From assembly GCA_945952045.1 (NCBI GenBank), contig CAMFHE010000012.1, positions 1 through 64,000 on the forward strand: 64,000 nt of DNA. Direction: 5' to 3'. The notes under the pieces were generated by a model. It saw only the letters and a list, made by a program, of their open reading frames with translations, was not told the origin of the DNA and ran no database searches. Position numbers and translations under genes: made by a program. This DNA comes from an uncultured Rhizobium sp. Lineage in GTDB: Bacteria > Pseudomonadota > Alphaproteobacteria > Rhizobiales > Rhizobiaceae. Of the stretch, positions 43,780-51,318 are shown one piece after another; the stretch's first letter is position 1; the number at the start of each line of letters is the position of its first letter.

Positions 43780-44582
43780 CAGTGCTTGGCCTCGTAACGG
43801 AACATGCGCTTGCCGGCGAATTTCATGATCTGGTCGCTGAGCAGGCCGAGAATGCCCAGAACCACGATGTATCCGATTGCGGTGTCGGTCTGGAAATAGC
43901 GCTGCGCCACCGTGATGCGGTAACCAAGCCCGCTATTGGCCGCGACAAGCTCGGCCAGAACCACCCAGGTCCATGCCCAGCCGAGCGAAACGCGCAGCGT
44001 ATCCCAGATCTGCGGGGCAGCCGAGGGAAGGATGATTCTAGTGACGATCTTGCGGTCGCTGAGGCCGACGGTGCGGCCGAAACCGATGAAATCCGGCGGC
44101 ACGCGCTTGATATTGTCCATGAACATCAGCGCCTGCTGGAAGAAGGTCCCGATCCAGATCACCAGAAACTTCTGGGTGTCGGTGGTGCCTGTCCACAGGA
44201 TCGTCAGGGGAACGAAGGCGACGACCGGCATATAACGGACGAAATCGAGAAACGGCTCGATGGCCGCATCCCAGAACTTGTAGTTGCCGATCAGCACGCC
44301 GACGGCGAGCGCGCTGACCGAGGCAAGGATGAAGCCGACGCCGATGCGGTAGACGCTGGCGGCGACATCCGAAAGCAGCGTCCCGTCTGACGCCAAGATC
44401 ATCAGCCGCGAGACGACCGCCCCCGGCGAGGGCAGGAAGATCGCGCGGATCAGCCCCGATTGGACAATCAGCGTCCAGATGGCGAAGAAGAGGACGAACG
44501 AGCAAAGCGAGATGATCGCGTAGGTCGCCGGCGAAATCTCAGCCTGCATGCTTAAGATCGATATTTTTCTAGGCTTGGCCAT
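43779..44582 (-). CDS. NitT/TauT-type ABC permease
   Basis: This 267-residue inner-membrane protein has about six hydrophobic segments and the BPD-transporter loop GFGRTVGLSDRKIVTRIILP. The ATG at 44582 (MAKPRKISILSMQ) is chosen because AAGAGCAAGGC precedes it and because the longer reading would run through the TTGTATGTACAA operator. The regulator gene gntR lies upstream in the same direction. Confidence 0.87.
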   Translation of the reverse strand: MAKPRKISILSMQAEISPATYAIISLCSFVLFFAIWTLIVQSGLIRAIFLPSPGAVVSRLMILASDGTLLSDVAASVYRIGVGFILASVSALAVGVLIGNYKFWDAAIEPFLDFVRYMPVVAFVPLTILWTGTTDTQKFLVIWIGTFFQQALMFMDNIKRVPPDFIGFGRTVGLSDRKIVTRIILPSAAPQIWDTLRVSLGWAWTWVVLAELVAANSGLGYRITVAQRYFQTDTAIGYIVVLGILGLLSDQIMKFAGKRMFRYEAKH

Positions 44583-44633
44583 TGCCTTGCTCTTTCGTTT
44601 CGAAATGCCGGGCGCTTCGGCCCTTGCATAGAT

Positions 44634-44645
44634 TTGTATGTACAA
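44634..44645. promoter_or_regulatory. GntR/HutC-type operator before the permease gene
   Basis: TTGTATGTACAA is a perfect 12-bp palindrome and closely resembles the HutC consensus around TTGTATGTACAA. It lies 52 bases before the permease start and 37 bases after the gntR stop. It implies an internal promoter for the permease-ATPase-hisD part. Confidence 0.6.
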
Positions 44646-44682
44646 TCCCCGTCGCGCTTTGCGGACATGGGCGGTCAGGACT

Positions 44683-45411
44683 TCACTCTGCGGTGCGCTT
44701 GCTCACCAGGCTGTAGGTATCCCCGGGATAGGTGAAGGTACTGAGCGTCACCGCTTTTTCCTCCACCCATGTGCGCCGGGTCAGGATCATCACGCTTCTC
44801 GGCTCCCGGAACTCGAGAAGCGCACAGGTATCGGCATCCGCCGTGGAGGCGTAGACGGTGTGCTCGACCTTGGTCGCGTCCGCGATGGAGCGCAGAAACC
44901 GGGTCGACGGCACCGCCAGAAAATCATGGCTCAGATAGGTTGGCGCAAAGCTCGGCAGCACCAGGCGATCTTCCACCTGAACCGGAACGCCATCCTCGAA
45001 ATTGACGATCACCGAATGAAACAGGCGAAAGCCGCGCGGAATGTCGAAATAGGCGCAGTGTTCCGGTTTCGGCCGGACGGATTCCAGTGTCTTGACCGCC
45101 TGCGTATGCCTGTTGCCGCGCGCCTTGATGTCGTCGGCGATATCGCGCAGTTCCATCAGTTCGGTCTGCGCCTTGGGCGCCGAGACGAAGGACCCGACGC
45201 CGACGACGCGGTCGATGACGCCGGCTTCCGAAAGCTCCCGCAACGCCCGATGGACCGTCATCCGGGAGACACCCAGCTGTTCCACCAGTTCGTTTTCGGA
45301 AGGCACCCGCACGCCATGCTTCAGATGGCCACGCCGTACCTGATCGACGATGTGCTCCTTGACCTTCTGATAGAGTGGAAGCGGTGCCTTCCGATCGAGA
45401 ATGCGCGACAT
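44683..45411 (-). CDS. GntR family regulator, HutC subfamily (UTRA domain)
   Basis: This 242-residue protein has an N-terminal GntR winged helix (VPSENELVEQLGVSRMTVHR) and a C-terminal UTRA effector domain (about 85-240). HutC-type members bind TTGTATATACAA-like palindromes and respond to small carboxylates or amines. Two such palindromes occur near this operon (44634 and 48579), so it is probably the local repressor. It lies between the binding-protein and permease genes. The ATG at 45411 begins MSRILDRKAPLPLYQ. Confidence 0.87.
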   Translation of the reverse strand: MSRILDRKAPLPLYQKVKEHIVDQVRRGHLKHGVRVPSENELVEQLGVSRMTVHRALRELSEAGVIDRVVGVGSFVSAPKAQTELMELRDIADDIKARGNRHTQAVKTLESVRPKPEHCAYFDIPRGFRLFHSVIVNFEDGVPVQVEDRLVLPSFAPTYLSHDFLAVPSTRFLRSIADATKVEHTVYASTADADTCALLEFREPRSVMILTRRTWVEEKAVTLSTFTYPGDTYSLVSKRTAE

Positions 45412-45427
45412 GATAGGGGATCCCGGT

Positions 45428-45450
45428 GGCCCTGCGGGTCGCGCAGGGCC
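45428..45450 (-). repeat. Intercistronic stem-loop after the NitT-type binding-protein gene
   Basis: GGCCCTGC and GCAGGGCC pair around a 7-base loop, 11 bases after the binding-protein stop. There is no T-run on the minus strand. Confidence 0.5.
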
Positions 45451-45460
45451 GCTTCTTCGA

Positions 45461-46456
45461 TTACAGCGACGACAGCGGCGCCATGTCGATGACATCCTTC
45501 GCGTCGAAACCCTTGCTGATCAGGCCAAGCTCAAGGCTGACCGCATTGACCGCCGGGAAGGTCTTCGAGGCGAATTCGCCGGCGAGAAGCGCCTTGTTTT
45601 CCTCCAGCGTATAGTAGTGAACGCCCTCGAAGGTGGTGCCCAGCTCGCTCGGGTCGGAACCGACGCCCTTGGCGATGATCGCCTGGCATTCGCTGGGGTT
45701 CTGGTTATAGGCCGCGACCGCATCGCCCCAGCTCTTCAGCATGGCGCGCAACTGGCCCGGACGTTCCTTCAGCGTATGCTGCGTGACGACGAAGGCATCG
45801 CTGATCAGGCCCGGATTTTCCGCCGCCGTATAGATGCGCTTGAGATCGGGATTGGCCTTCAATGCAGTCGAGATGTAAGGCTCGTAGGTGACCATCGCAT
45901 CCGTCGAGCCGGAAAGGACGGCAGCCGCTGCCTGCGCCGCCGGCGTCTTGACCCAGTTGATGTCGCTCAAGGTAAGACCCGCGCGCTTCAGGGCGTCGGC
46001 GATCAGAATGTGGCTCGTCGAGCCTTCCTCGAAGGCAATCGACTTGCCCTTGAGATCGGCAATCGACTTGACGCTTTGCGGGCCGACGATCGCATCAGCC
46101 GTGGTGCTGTAATCTTCGATCAGCACGATGCGGTAGTCCGGCGATTCCTGAAGATGCTGGAGGACATTCTGGGTGCCGCTATTGGTGCCCTGAATTTCGC
46201 CGCTGGCGAGGATTGCGAGGTTGGCCGCGTCATCGGTGAAGGGCACGAACTCGACGCCTTCCAGACCGTTGGCGGCGAAAATGCCCTTTTCCTGGGCCAC
46301 ATACCACATGCCGTAACCGATCCATGGCTGGATCGACATCTTGAAAACGCCGGGTTCGACGGCGGTCGATGCCCTGGCCTTGGACGGGATGATATACGGC
46401 GCTGCAAGCGTTCCGCCCATCAGCGCCAGCATGTTGCGACGAGAAATATTGATCAT
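45461..46456 (-). CDS. NitT/TauT-type ABC substrate-binding protein (Tat-exported)
   Basis: This 331-residue binding protein has a twin-arginine signal (ISRRNMLALMGGTLAAPYII) and the NMT1/NitT-TauT pattern (GYGMWYVAQEKGIFAANGLE, then DDAANLAILASGEIQ). Members bind nitrate, sulfonates, riboflavin or thiamine precursors, and phthalate-like or other small organic compounds. The Tat signal suggests folding in the cytosol before export. It follows the dimethylformamidase-like gene by 56 bases. AGGGGA precedes the ATG. Confidence 0.86.
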   Translation of the reverse strand: MINISRRNMLALMGGTLAAPYIIPSKARASTAVEPGVFKMSIQPWIGYGMWYVAQEKGIFAANGLEGVEFVPFTDDAANLAILASGEIQGTNSGTQNVLQHLQESPDYRIVLIEDYSTTADAIVGPQSVKSIADLKGKSIAFEEGSTSHILIADALKRAGLTLSDINWVKTPAAQAAAAVLSGSTDAMVTYEPYISTALKANPDLKRIYTAAENPGLISDAFVVTQHTLKERPGQLRAMLKSWGDAVAAYNQNPSECQAIIAKGVGSDPSELGTTFEGVHYYTLEENKALLAGEFASKTFPAVNAVSLELGLISKGFDAKDVIDMAPLSSL

Positions 46457-46512
46457 TGCATTCCCCTGTATCATTGGTGGTTTCGACAAATTTCGTTCAC
46501 GATTTCTGTATG

Positions 46513-48522
46513 TTAAGCGCCAAATCCGGCCGCCAGGTTCTTCATGATCGTCCCGACGTCGTTGCTTTCGCCGCGTGCGGGTAGCGCGCCGATCCAGGCA
46601 ACCGAGCCGGTGCAGAAAACCTGCCCGCCGCCGGCGTGGCGATAGATCGTCATGTCGGCGCAGCGCAGCGTTTCGCGCTCGACCTCGCCATCCTGCAACC
46701 AAACCTCCGGCCGCACCTGAAAGCTGGCGTCGAAATCATCCGCCGTGGCCAGCCTTACCAGATTTTTCGGCGTTTCCTCGGAGCGCACAATCGCATCGAC
46801 CTCATAGCCGGCAGCGCCGCCGAGAACCGTTCCGGTTTGCCCGATCGGCTCGTCCGAGACACCGTCGAACAGCCAGCCGAATTCGGCGGCGCGGCTGCCT
46901 TCGAGGCGTCTGTAGGGGCGGCTCGGACCAAAACTCATGATCAGATAGGTGACGCCCAGATAGGCTTGCGGATTGTGCAATCCCCGGTCTTCCCAATTGC
47001 CGCCCGGCTCGCCGGTGATCGACATATGCGCTTCCCCCGGACGGCCGCTCCAGATATCGCTCTTGACGCGGCGAAGCTCCATCGTCTCACCCTGATAGGC
47101 CACGACCCAATAGAAGCCGTTGCCGCCGAGATAGGCAAGGTTGCCGCCGCCATCGAGATAAGCATGCAGCGCCGCCATCATGCGCGCCGACCAGTATTCC
47201 GGATGGCTGCCGGTCAGCACGCCCCTGAACGGCGTGAGCGCAGCGAGACCGTCGTCATGCAGATCGCGATCCGTGACGATATCGATGGCAATCCCCTCGC
47301 GCGCATAGAATTTCAGCAATTGCAGATCGACGGAGAGCAGGTGCGGGCTGTTCGAGAGCGGATAATGATAATCGTCGCGCAGTGTCGCGCGCGGCCGGCG
47401 CGCCGAGGTCAGGCTGACGCCGCTGACATCGCTATGCACATCGTAGAGACAGAGGAAGCCGTTATCGATGGAAAAGACATGGCCGCGATCCGTGCCATGC
47501 CAGGGATAGCGCACCGGCGGCAGGCGTTCGTCGGCATAGGCGAGATAGGTCGAGGTCGGAACGAGAAAGGCAAGCGCTGCGCCCGGCTGGCCCGACCGGA
47601 CGAAAAACGGCAGGCGCTCCACGCCGTCCATAGTCGTGATCTCGACGGCAAACACGCCGGAACGGGCATCCTGCGGGATGGATATGGTCAGGTCTGCCGA
47701 CCAGTCGAAACCGCCGAAATCGTCGTCATGCAGATGGATGGCGTCGAAATGCGACGGCTCCAGACGCGGATCGTGGATCTCCGAGGTAAACCGGCAGGAT
47801 GCGACGGCAAATGTCGGCATGTTGTGGATGGCAATCGACACTGCCTCGTCTTCCAGCGATGCCAGCGTCTCGACCGGCCCGCGCGCCGGAAACCGCCATG
47901 AATAGCGCCGGTCGTCCGCCTCGAGCGAAATGTGGCCGATGCGGCCGTTCAGCGTTGCGCAAGCCGCGCTACCATCGGAGCCAATGGCAATCTCCGCCGC
48001 GCCATCGAGCGGCATGCCCAATTCGACACGCGTAACGGCCCGGCCCGAAGCGGTCGTCACCTCGATCACGGCCCGGTCGCGTGTCCGTTCCAGTCTCAGG
48101 CGATACCAGCGCTCATTGGCGAGCCTTCCCAGCACCTGCGACACGCCATCGGCAACGGCGGACAGGTTGCCGGTTTCGTCGATGCGGAGGCGCAGATTGC
48201 CGAGCGCGGCAATCGTCTTGGCCTCATCGTTCTTCGTCAGGAGGAATTCGACATCCAGCACCAGCCGGGCGGCGTCAGCGGCGAGAGCCGGAAGCGCGAT
48301 CCACGAGCCAAGCTCATAGGAACGGACGGAAAAGGCGCTGTCATGCCGTGCGACATCCCAGCCCATCACCTCCTGATCATCGCGATCGATCGAGACGATA
48401 CGGATGGCGGCATGGGGATCGCGGCATGAAATGAAGGCCTGCGTCTGCCCGCCGGTCGTGGCGCTCCATGGCTCCACGAAACCGCTCGCCGGCATCGCCG
48501 AATGATTCAGCTCTCGTTTCAT
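46513..48522 (-). CDS. N,N-dimethylformamidase large-subunit-like amidohydrolase
   Basis: This 669-residue protein has an N-terminal beta-sandwich (LamG-like, about 30-215). Its C-terminal region has LTGSHPEYWS (His440, Glu442), LCLYDVHSD (Tyr360) and TSTYLAY (Tyr326/Tyr329). The Paracoccus enzyme DmfA2 has a mononuclear iron bound by two tyrosines and a glutamate in a similar order and spacing, so these are candidate ligands. No small-subunit gene is adjacent; DmfA2 is usually 760 residues and works with a 130-residue partner. Its operon holds an importer and a HisD-like dehydrogenase. The substrate is unknown; a formamide-like amide is possible. Confidence 0.78.
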   Translation of the reverse strand: MKRELNHSAMPASGFVEPWSATTGGQTQAFISCRDPHAAIRIVSIDRDDQEVMGWDVARHDSAFSVRSYELGSWIALPALAADAARLVLDVEFLLTKNDEAKTIAALGNLRLRIDETGNLSAVADGVSQVLGRLANERWYRLRLERTRDRAVIEVTTASGRAVTRVELGMPLDGAAEIAIGSDGSAACATLNGRIGHISLEADDRRYSWRFPARGPVETLASLEDEAVSIAIHNMPTFAVASCRFTSEIHDPRLEPSHFDAIHLHDDDFGGFDWSADLTISIPQDARSGVFAVEITTMDGVERLPFFVRSGQPGAALAFLVPTSTYLAYADERLPPVRYPWHGTDRGHVFSIDNGFLCLYDVHSDVSGVSLTSARRPRATLRDDYHYPLSNSPHLLSVDLQLLKFYAREGIAIDIVTDRDLHDDGLAALTPFRGVLTGSHPEYWSARMMAALHAYLDGGGNLAYLGGNGFYWVVAYQGETMELRRVKSDIWSGRPGEAHMSITGEPGGNWEDRGLHNPQAYLGVTYLIMSFGPSRPYRRLEGSRAAEFGWLFDGVSDEPIGQTGTVLGGAAGYEVDAIVRSEETPKNLVRLATADDFDASFQVRPEVWLQDGEVERETLRCADMTIYRHAGGGQVFCTGSVAWIGALPARGESNDVGTIMKNLAAGFGA

Positions 48523-48578
48523 CGTTACCCCTAATTCTTCGCGGCACTATTCGCTGTGCCTTCGCCGGATGTGCAGGT

Positions 48579-48590
48579 TTGTCTATACAA
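48579..48590. promoter_or_regulatory. GntR/HutC-type operator before the dimethylformamidase-like gene
   Basis: TTGTCTATACAA matches TTGT-N4-ACAA and lies 57 bases before the start of the amidohydrolase gene. It differs from a perfect palindrome at one symmetric pair. It is the second copy of the motif found before the permease gene. Confidence 0.55.
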
Positions 48591-48714
48591 GTTCGGTCAG
48601 GCCGCGCTTTCGCCGATATGCGCCGGCGTCCCAATTGCGCCTGTGCATATGAGCTTGGCTTCTATAACCCTTCAGTCTATGGTTTTCGAGCATAAGTCAT
48701 ACTCGGGAGGGGCA

Positions 48715-48734
48715 TATACCCCCGTGGGGGTATA
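48715..48734. promoter_or_regulatory. Perfect 20-bp palindrome at the LuxR-type gene start
   Basis: TATACCCCC-GT-GGGGGTATA is a 9-bp perfect inverted repeat with a 2-base centre, 4 bases before the ATG and touching the AGGGA ribosome site. The run of five C and five G is like operators of CsoR-family copper or persulfide repressors, and the length also equals a LuxR-type box. In RNA it could form an 8-bp hairpin with a CGUG loop. Confidence 0.6.
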
Positions 48735-48738
48735 GGGA

Positions 48739-49545
48739 ATGAGAAAGTTGGTCCTGGATGCCCTGGCCGCCGCCCTCGATGCCGTGGGCACGGCGGATTT
48801 CTATCGCCTGTTCGGGGATTATCTTCGCGAATGCATCGATTTCGACAACATCATCGTCGTCATCTATAACGGCCAGGAAAAGCCGCATATCGCCCATTCC
48901 CGGGTTCATGGTCCGAATGTCTTCCGCCATGTCGAGGAGCAATATCTGTCGGGCGCCTATCTGCTCGATCCCGTCTATCACTTTCATCTGAAACGCGGAG
49001 CGCCCGGCCTATACCGCCTACTGGACATTGCACCCGACCAGTTTCGCAGCAGCCGCTATTTCAAATGGTATTACGGGCGCATCGGCATCACCGACGAGAT
49101 CTCGGCTTTTCTTCCCGTCGATGACGATATGACGATCACGATTTCGATGGGCAAGGACACTTCCTCGGGAACGGTGTTTTCCCCGAAGGCGGAGCTTGGA
49201 TTGCGGGAGCACGAGGCTGTCATCATGGCGGTGCTGCGGCGACACTGGCACACGCTCGATGTCGCCGGCAACCAGATCGCGCCATCGACCTCGCTGACCG
49301 AAAACATCCGCCGCGAGCTTCAGACGCATCATGGCATCGATATCAGCGCCCGTCAGGCGGAGGTCGCCTTCCTCATCCTGCAGGGACACTCGTCCCCCTC
49401 CATCGGCCTGCAACTCGGCATCAGCGCCCAGACGGTGAAAGTCTTCCGCAAGCAGCTCTATACGCGCTGCGGAATTTCATCCCAGGCCGAGCTGTTCACG
49501 CTTTTGATGCCCATGCTCGGCAAGGTGAACCCCATCAAAGCTTAA
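48739..49545 (+). CDS. LuxR family transcriptional regulator
   Basis: This 268-residue protein has a C-terminal LuxR helix-turn-helix (GIDISARQAEVAFLILQGHS, then SAQTVKVFRKQLYTRCGISS, about 200-262). The N-terminal half shows no receiver or acyl-homoserine-lactone pocket that I can confirm; it includes YFKWYYGRIGITDEISAFLP. A 20-bp palindrome abuts its start. It converges with the large unknown operon to the right and is divergent from the dimethylformamidase-like operon to the left; its target is not clear. No CsoR gene is in the window. Confidence 0.84.
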   Translation: MRKLVLDALAAALDAVGTADFYRLFGDYLRECIDFDNIIVVIYNGQEKPHIAHSRVHGPNVFRHVEEQYLSGAYLLDPVYHFHLKRGAPGLYRLLDIAPDQFRSSRYFKWYYGRIGITDEISAFLPVDDDMTITISMGKDTSSGTVFSPKAELGLREHEAVIMAVLRRHWHTLDVAGNQIAPSTSLTENIRRELQTHHGIDISARQAEVAFLILQGHSSPSIGLQLGISAQTVKVFRKQLYTRCGISSQAELFTLLMPMLGKVNPIKA

Positions 49546-49608
49546 ACCTGAACGGGCGGTCATTTCGCCCCACCTTATCAAAACCTTTCCCAAAAAGTTC
49601 TCTCTCGC

Positions 49609-51318
49609 TCAGCCTGCGTCGTTCTTTGGGCCAGTGAAATCGAAGGAGAGGCCGGCATGGCTTTCGCCGCGGCCGGCCTTTTTCTGGCGGCCGCGCCAGA
49701 GATGGGTGGAGCCATCGATCCAGCGCGCCAGCTGGTCGACCATCTGCAGGCGCAGGCCGTCGCGGCGCACCTCTTCTTCGAAGACGCGGTCGATATCGAC
49801 GGCGAGGATGCCGCTGGCGGTGCGCAGCCTGTAGCCGTCGGTTTCCATGAGTAGGCCGCGTTCAAGGATCGTGGGGGCATTGATCTCGGATATCTGCTCA
49901 CCATCGTCGGCAGCCAGTTGCACCAGCGGAATCCAGCCGCCAGGCACCCAGGTCGCCACCTGATAGGCCATGTCGGGCTCCTTCGCGCCGGCGGGAAGTT
50001 CGCCGTAAGCGATGGGCGGCGGCGTTCCCGGATCGATGGGAATAGAGCGGCCGGCGGCGCCGAGGATCGATTTCTGGATGATCCAGGCGAGATTCGCCTG
50101 CTCGTCGCGCTCGATCAGCAGATCCTCCAGCGGCTGGCTCTGCTGGCCGTAAAGGGCGGCGGGCGGAATGAACAGATAAGGGATGTCGGCGGCCTGATCG
50201 TCGGTGGCGGCAAGCTGGAACATGCGTCCGGCCTTGTCTTGCGCCTGGGTCTGCGGCGTTCCGACAAGCGTGCTGACGCCGAACGTATCGGTGACGGTGA
50301 TCCATTCCAAGCGCGCCAGCGAACCGACCGGGAATTCGACCGGCACGACATACCAGTCCGGGCTGTAGATCACCGCATATTCGGTGGCGAGCATGCGCGC
50401 GAGATCGGTGGGGCCGGCATCGATGGCGCCGAGGTCGATCTGGCCGTCCTCCATCTCCCAGAAGCGGTCGGCCGGCATTCCGGGAAACGAGACCGATTTC
50501 GGCAGGAAATGCCGGGAGCGTGCGTCGGTCGCAGCTTGCCCGCCGGCGACCAGCGCCTCGCCCGGCGAGACATCGACATGATACCAGTCGAGGCCGGCGC
50601 CGTCATAATCCGATGCGGTCAGGGTCTGGGCCGAACCGAAGCCGGGGCTGGCGATGGAAAAGGCATATTCGAGGCGTCCGGCCTGCCAGGCCGGCGGGGC
50701 CGCGGGCTCGGCGGCATTCGCGGCGCGCATCGCCGCCGCCCATGTTTTCAGGGCCTCGGCGAAGGCCTGGCGGTCGGGCGCATCCGCCGCGATCCGCGCC
50801 ATGGCCGGCTGGTCGAGCGCGGCGAAGGCGGCATGCCCGTCCGTCGCGCCGGCGAAGACGGCGAGGTATCGCGCCTCGCTCTCTCCCGATTGCTCCGGCT
50901 TGTCCGTGACAGGCGAGAAGGGAAAGGCGGCGCGCAGGGCGGTGATGACGGCCGGCTGCTCCGAAAAATGCTGTTCGAGCCGCAGCCCCCAGATCGCGGC
51001 CGCGCGCCAGTCGGTCCCGGGCCGGACGGGCTCGCCTTCGACCAGCCGTTCCAGCGGCATGGTATCGACGTCGTAATCGACGGCGGGGTTGCCTTCAGTC
51101 GGCAGGCCGGGCCGGTAGCGCGTGATCGGCGCCGAGGAGGCGAGCAATTCGACATCGATGGGCGAGCCGCCGTCGCTGCCGGTGAATTCGCCGAGCTGAA
51201 GCTGCCGGCCGAGCAGCCAGAGAGGATCGGCGATCTCGGCGGCAAGGCCGACATTGATGTCGGTGGTCGTCGCATGCGGCTCGATCCGGGCCCAGGTCGC
51301 AAGTTTCCGCTCAGCCAT
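49609..51318 (-). CDS. Unknown large-complex protein A (DPLWLLGRQLQLGEF family)
   Basis: This 569-residue protein has no function that I recognise. A conserved-looking opening motif DPLWLLGRQLQLGEF and GSDGGSPIDVELL (31-58) resembles proteins of unknown function in similar clusters of other bacteria (from memory, not checked). The protein is rich in beta-strand and aromatic residues, without signal peptide, membrane segment or catalytic motif. The ATG at 51318 follows GAGG by 8 bases and overlaps the preceding gene by 8 bases; a TTG at 51324 was rejected. It is the last gene of the operon and converges with the LuxR gene 63 bases away. Confidence 0.72.
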   Translation of the reverse strand: MAERKLATWARIEPHATTTDINVGLAAEIADPLWLLGRQLQLGEFTGSDGGSPIDVELLASSAPITRYRPGLPTEGNPAVDYDVDTMPLERLVEGEPVRPGTDWRAAAIWGLRLEQHFSEQPAVITALRAAFPFSPVTDKPEQSGESEARYLAVFAGATDGHAAFAALDQPAMARIAADAPDRQAFAEALKTWAAAMRAANAAEPAAPPAWQAGRLEYAFSIASPGFGSAQTLTASDYDGAGLDWYHVDVSPGEALVAGGQAATDARSRHFLPKSVSFPGMPADRFWEMEDGQIDLGAIDAGPTDLARMLATEYAVIYSPDWYVVPVEFPVGSLARLEWITVTDTFGVSTLVGTPQTQAQDKAGRMFQLAATDDQAADIPYLFIPPAALYGQQSQPLEDLLIERDEQANLAWIIQKSILGAAGRSIPIDPGTPPPIAYGELPAGAKEPDMAYQVATWVPGGWIPLVQLAADDGEQISEINAPTILERGLLMETDGYRLRTASGILAVDIDRVFEEEVRRDGLRLQMVDQLARWIDGSTHLWRGRQKKAGRGESHAGLSFDFTGPKNDAG

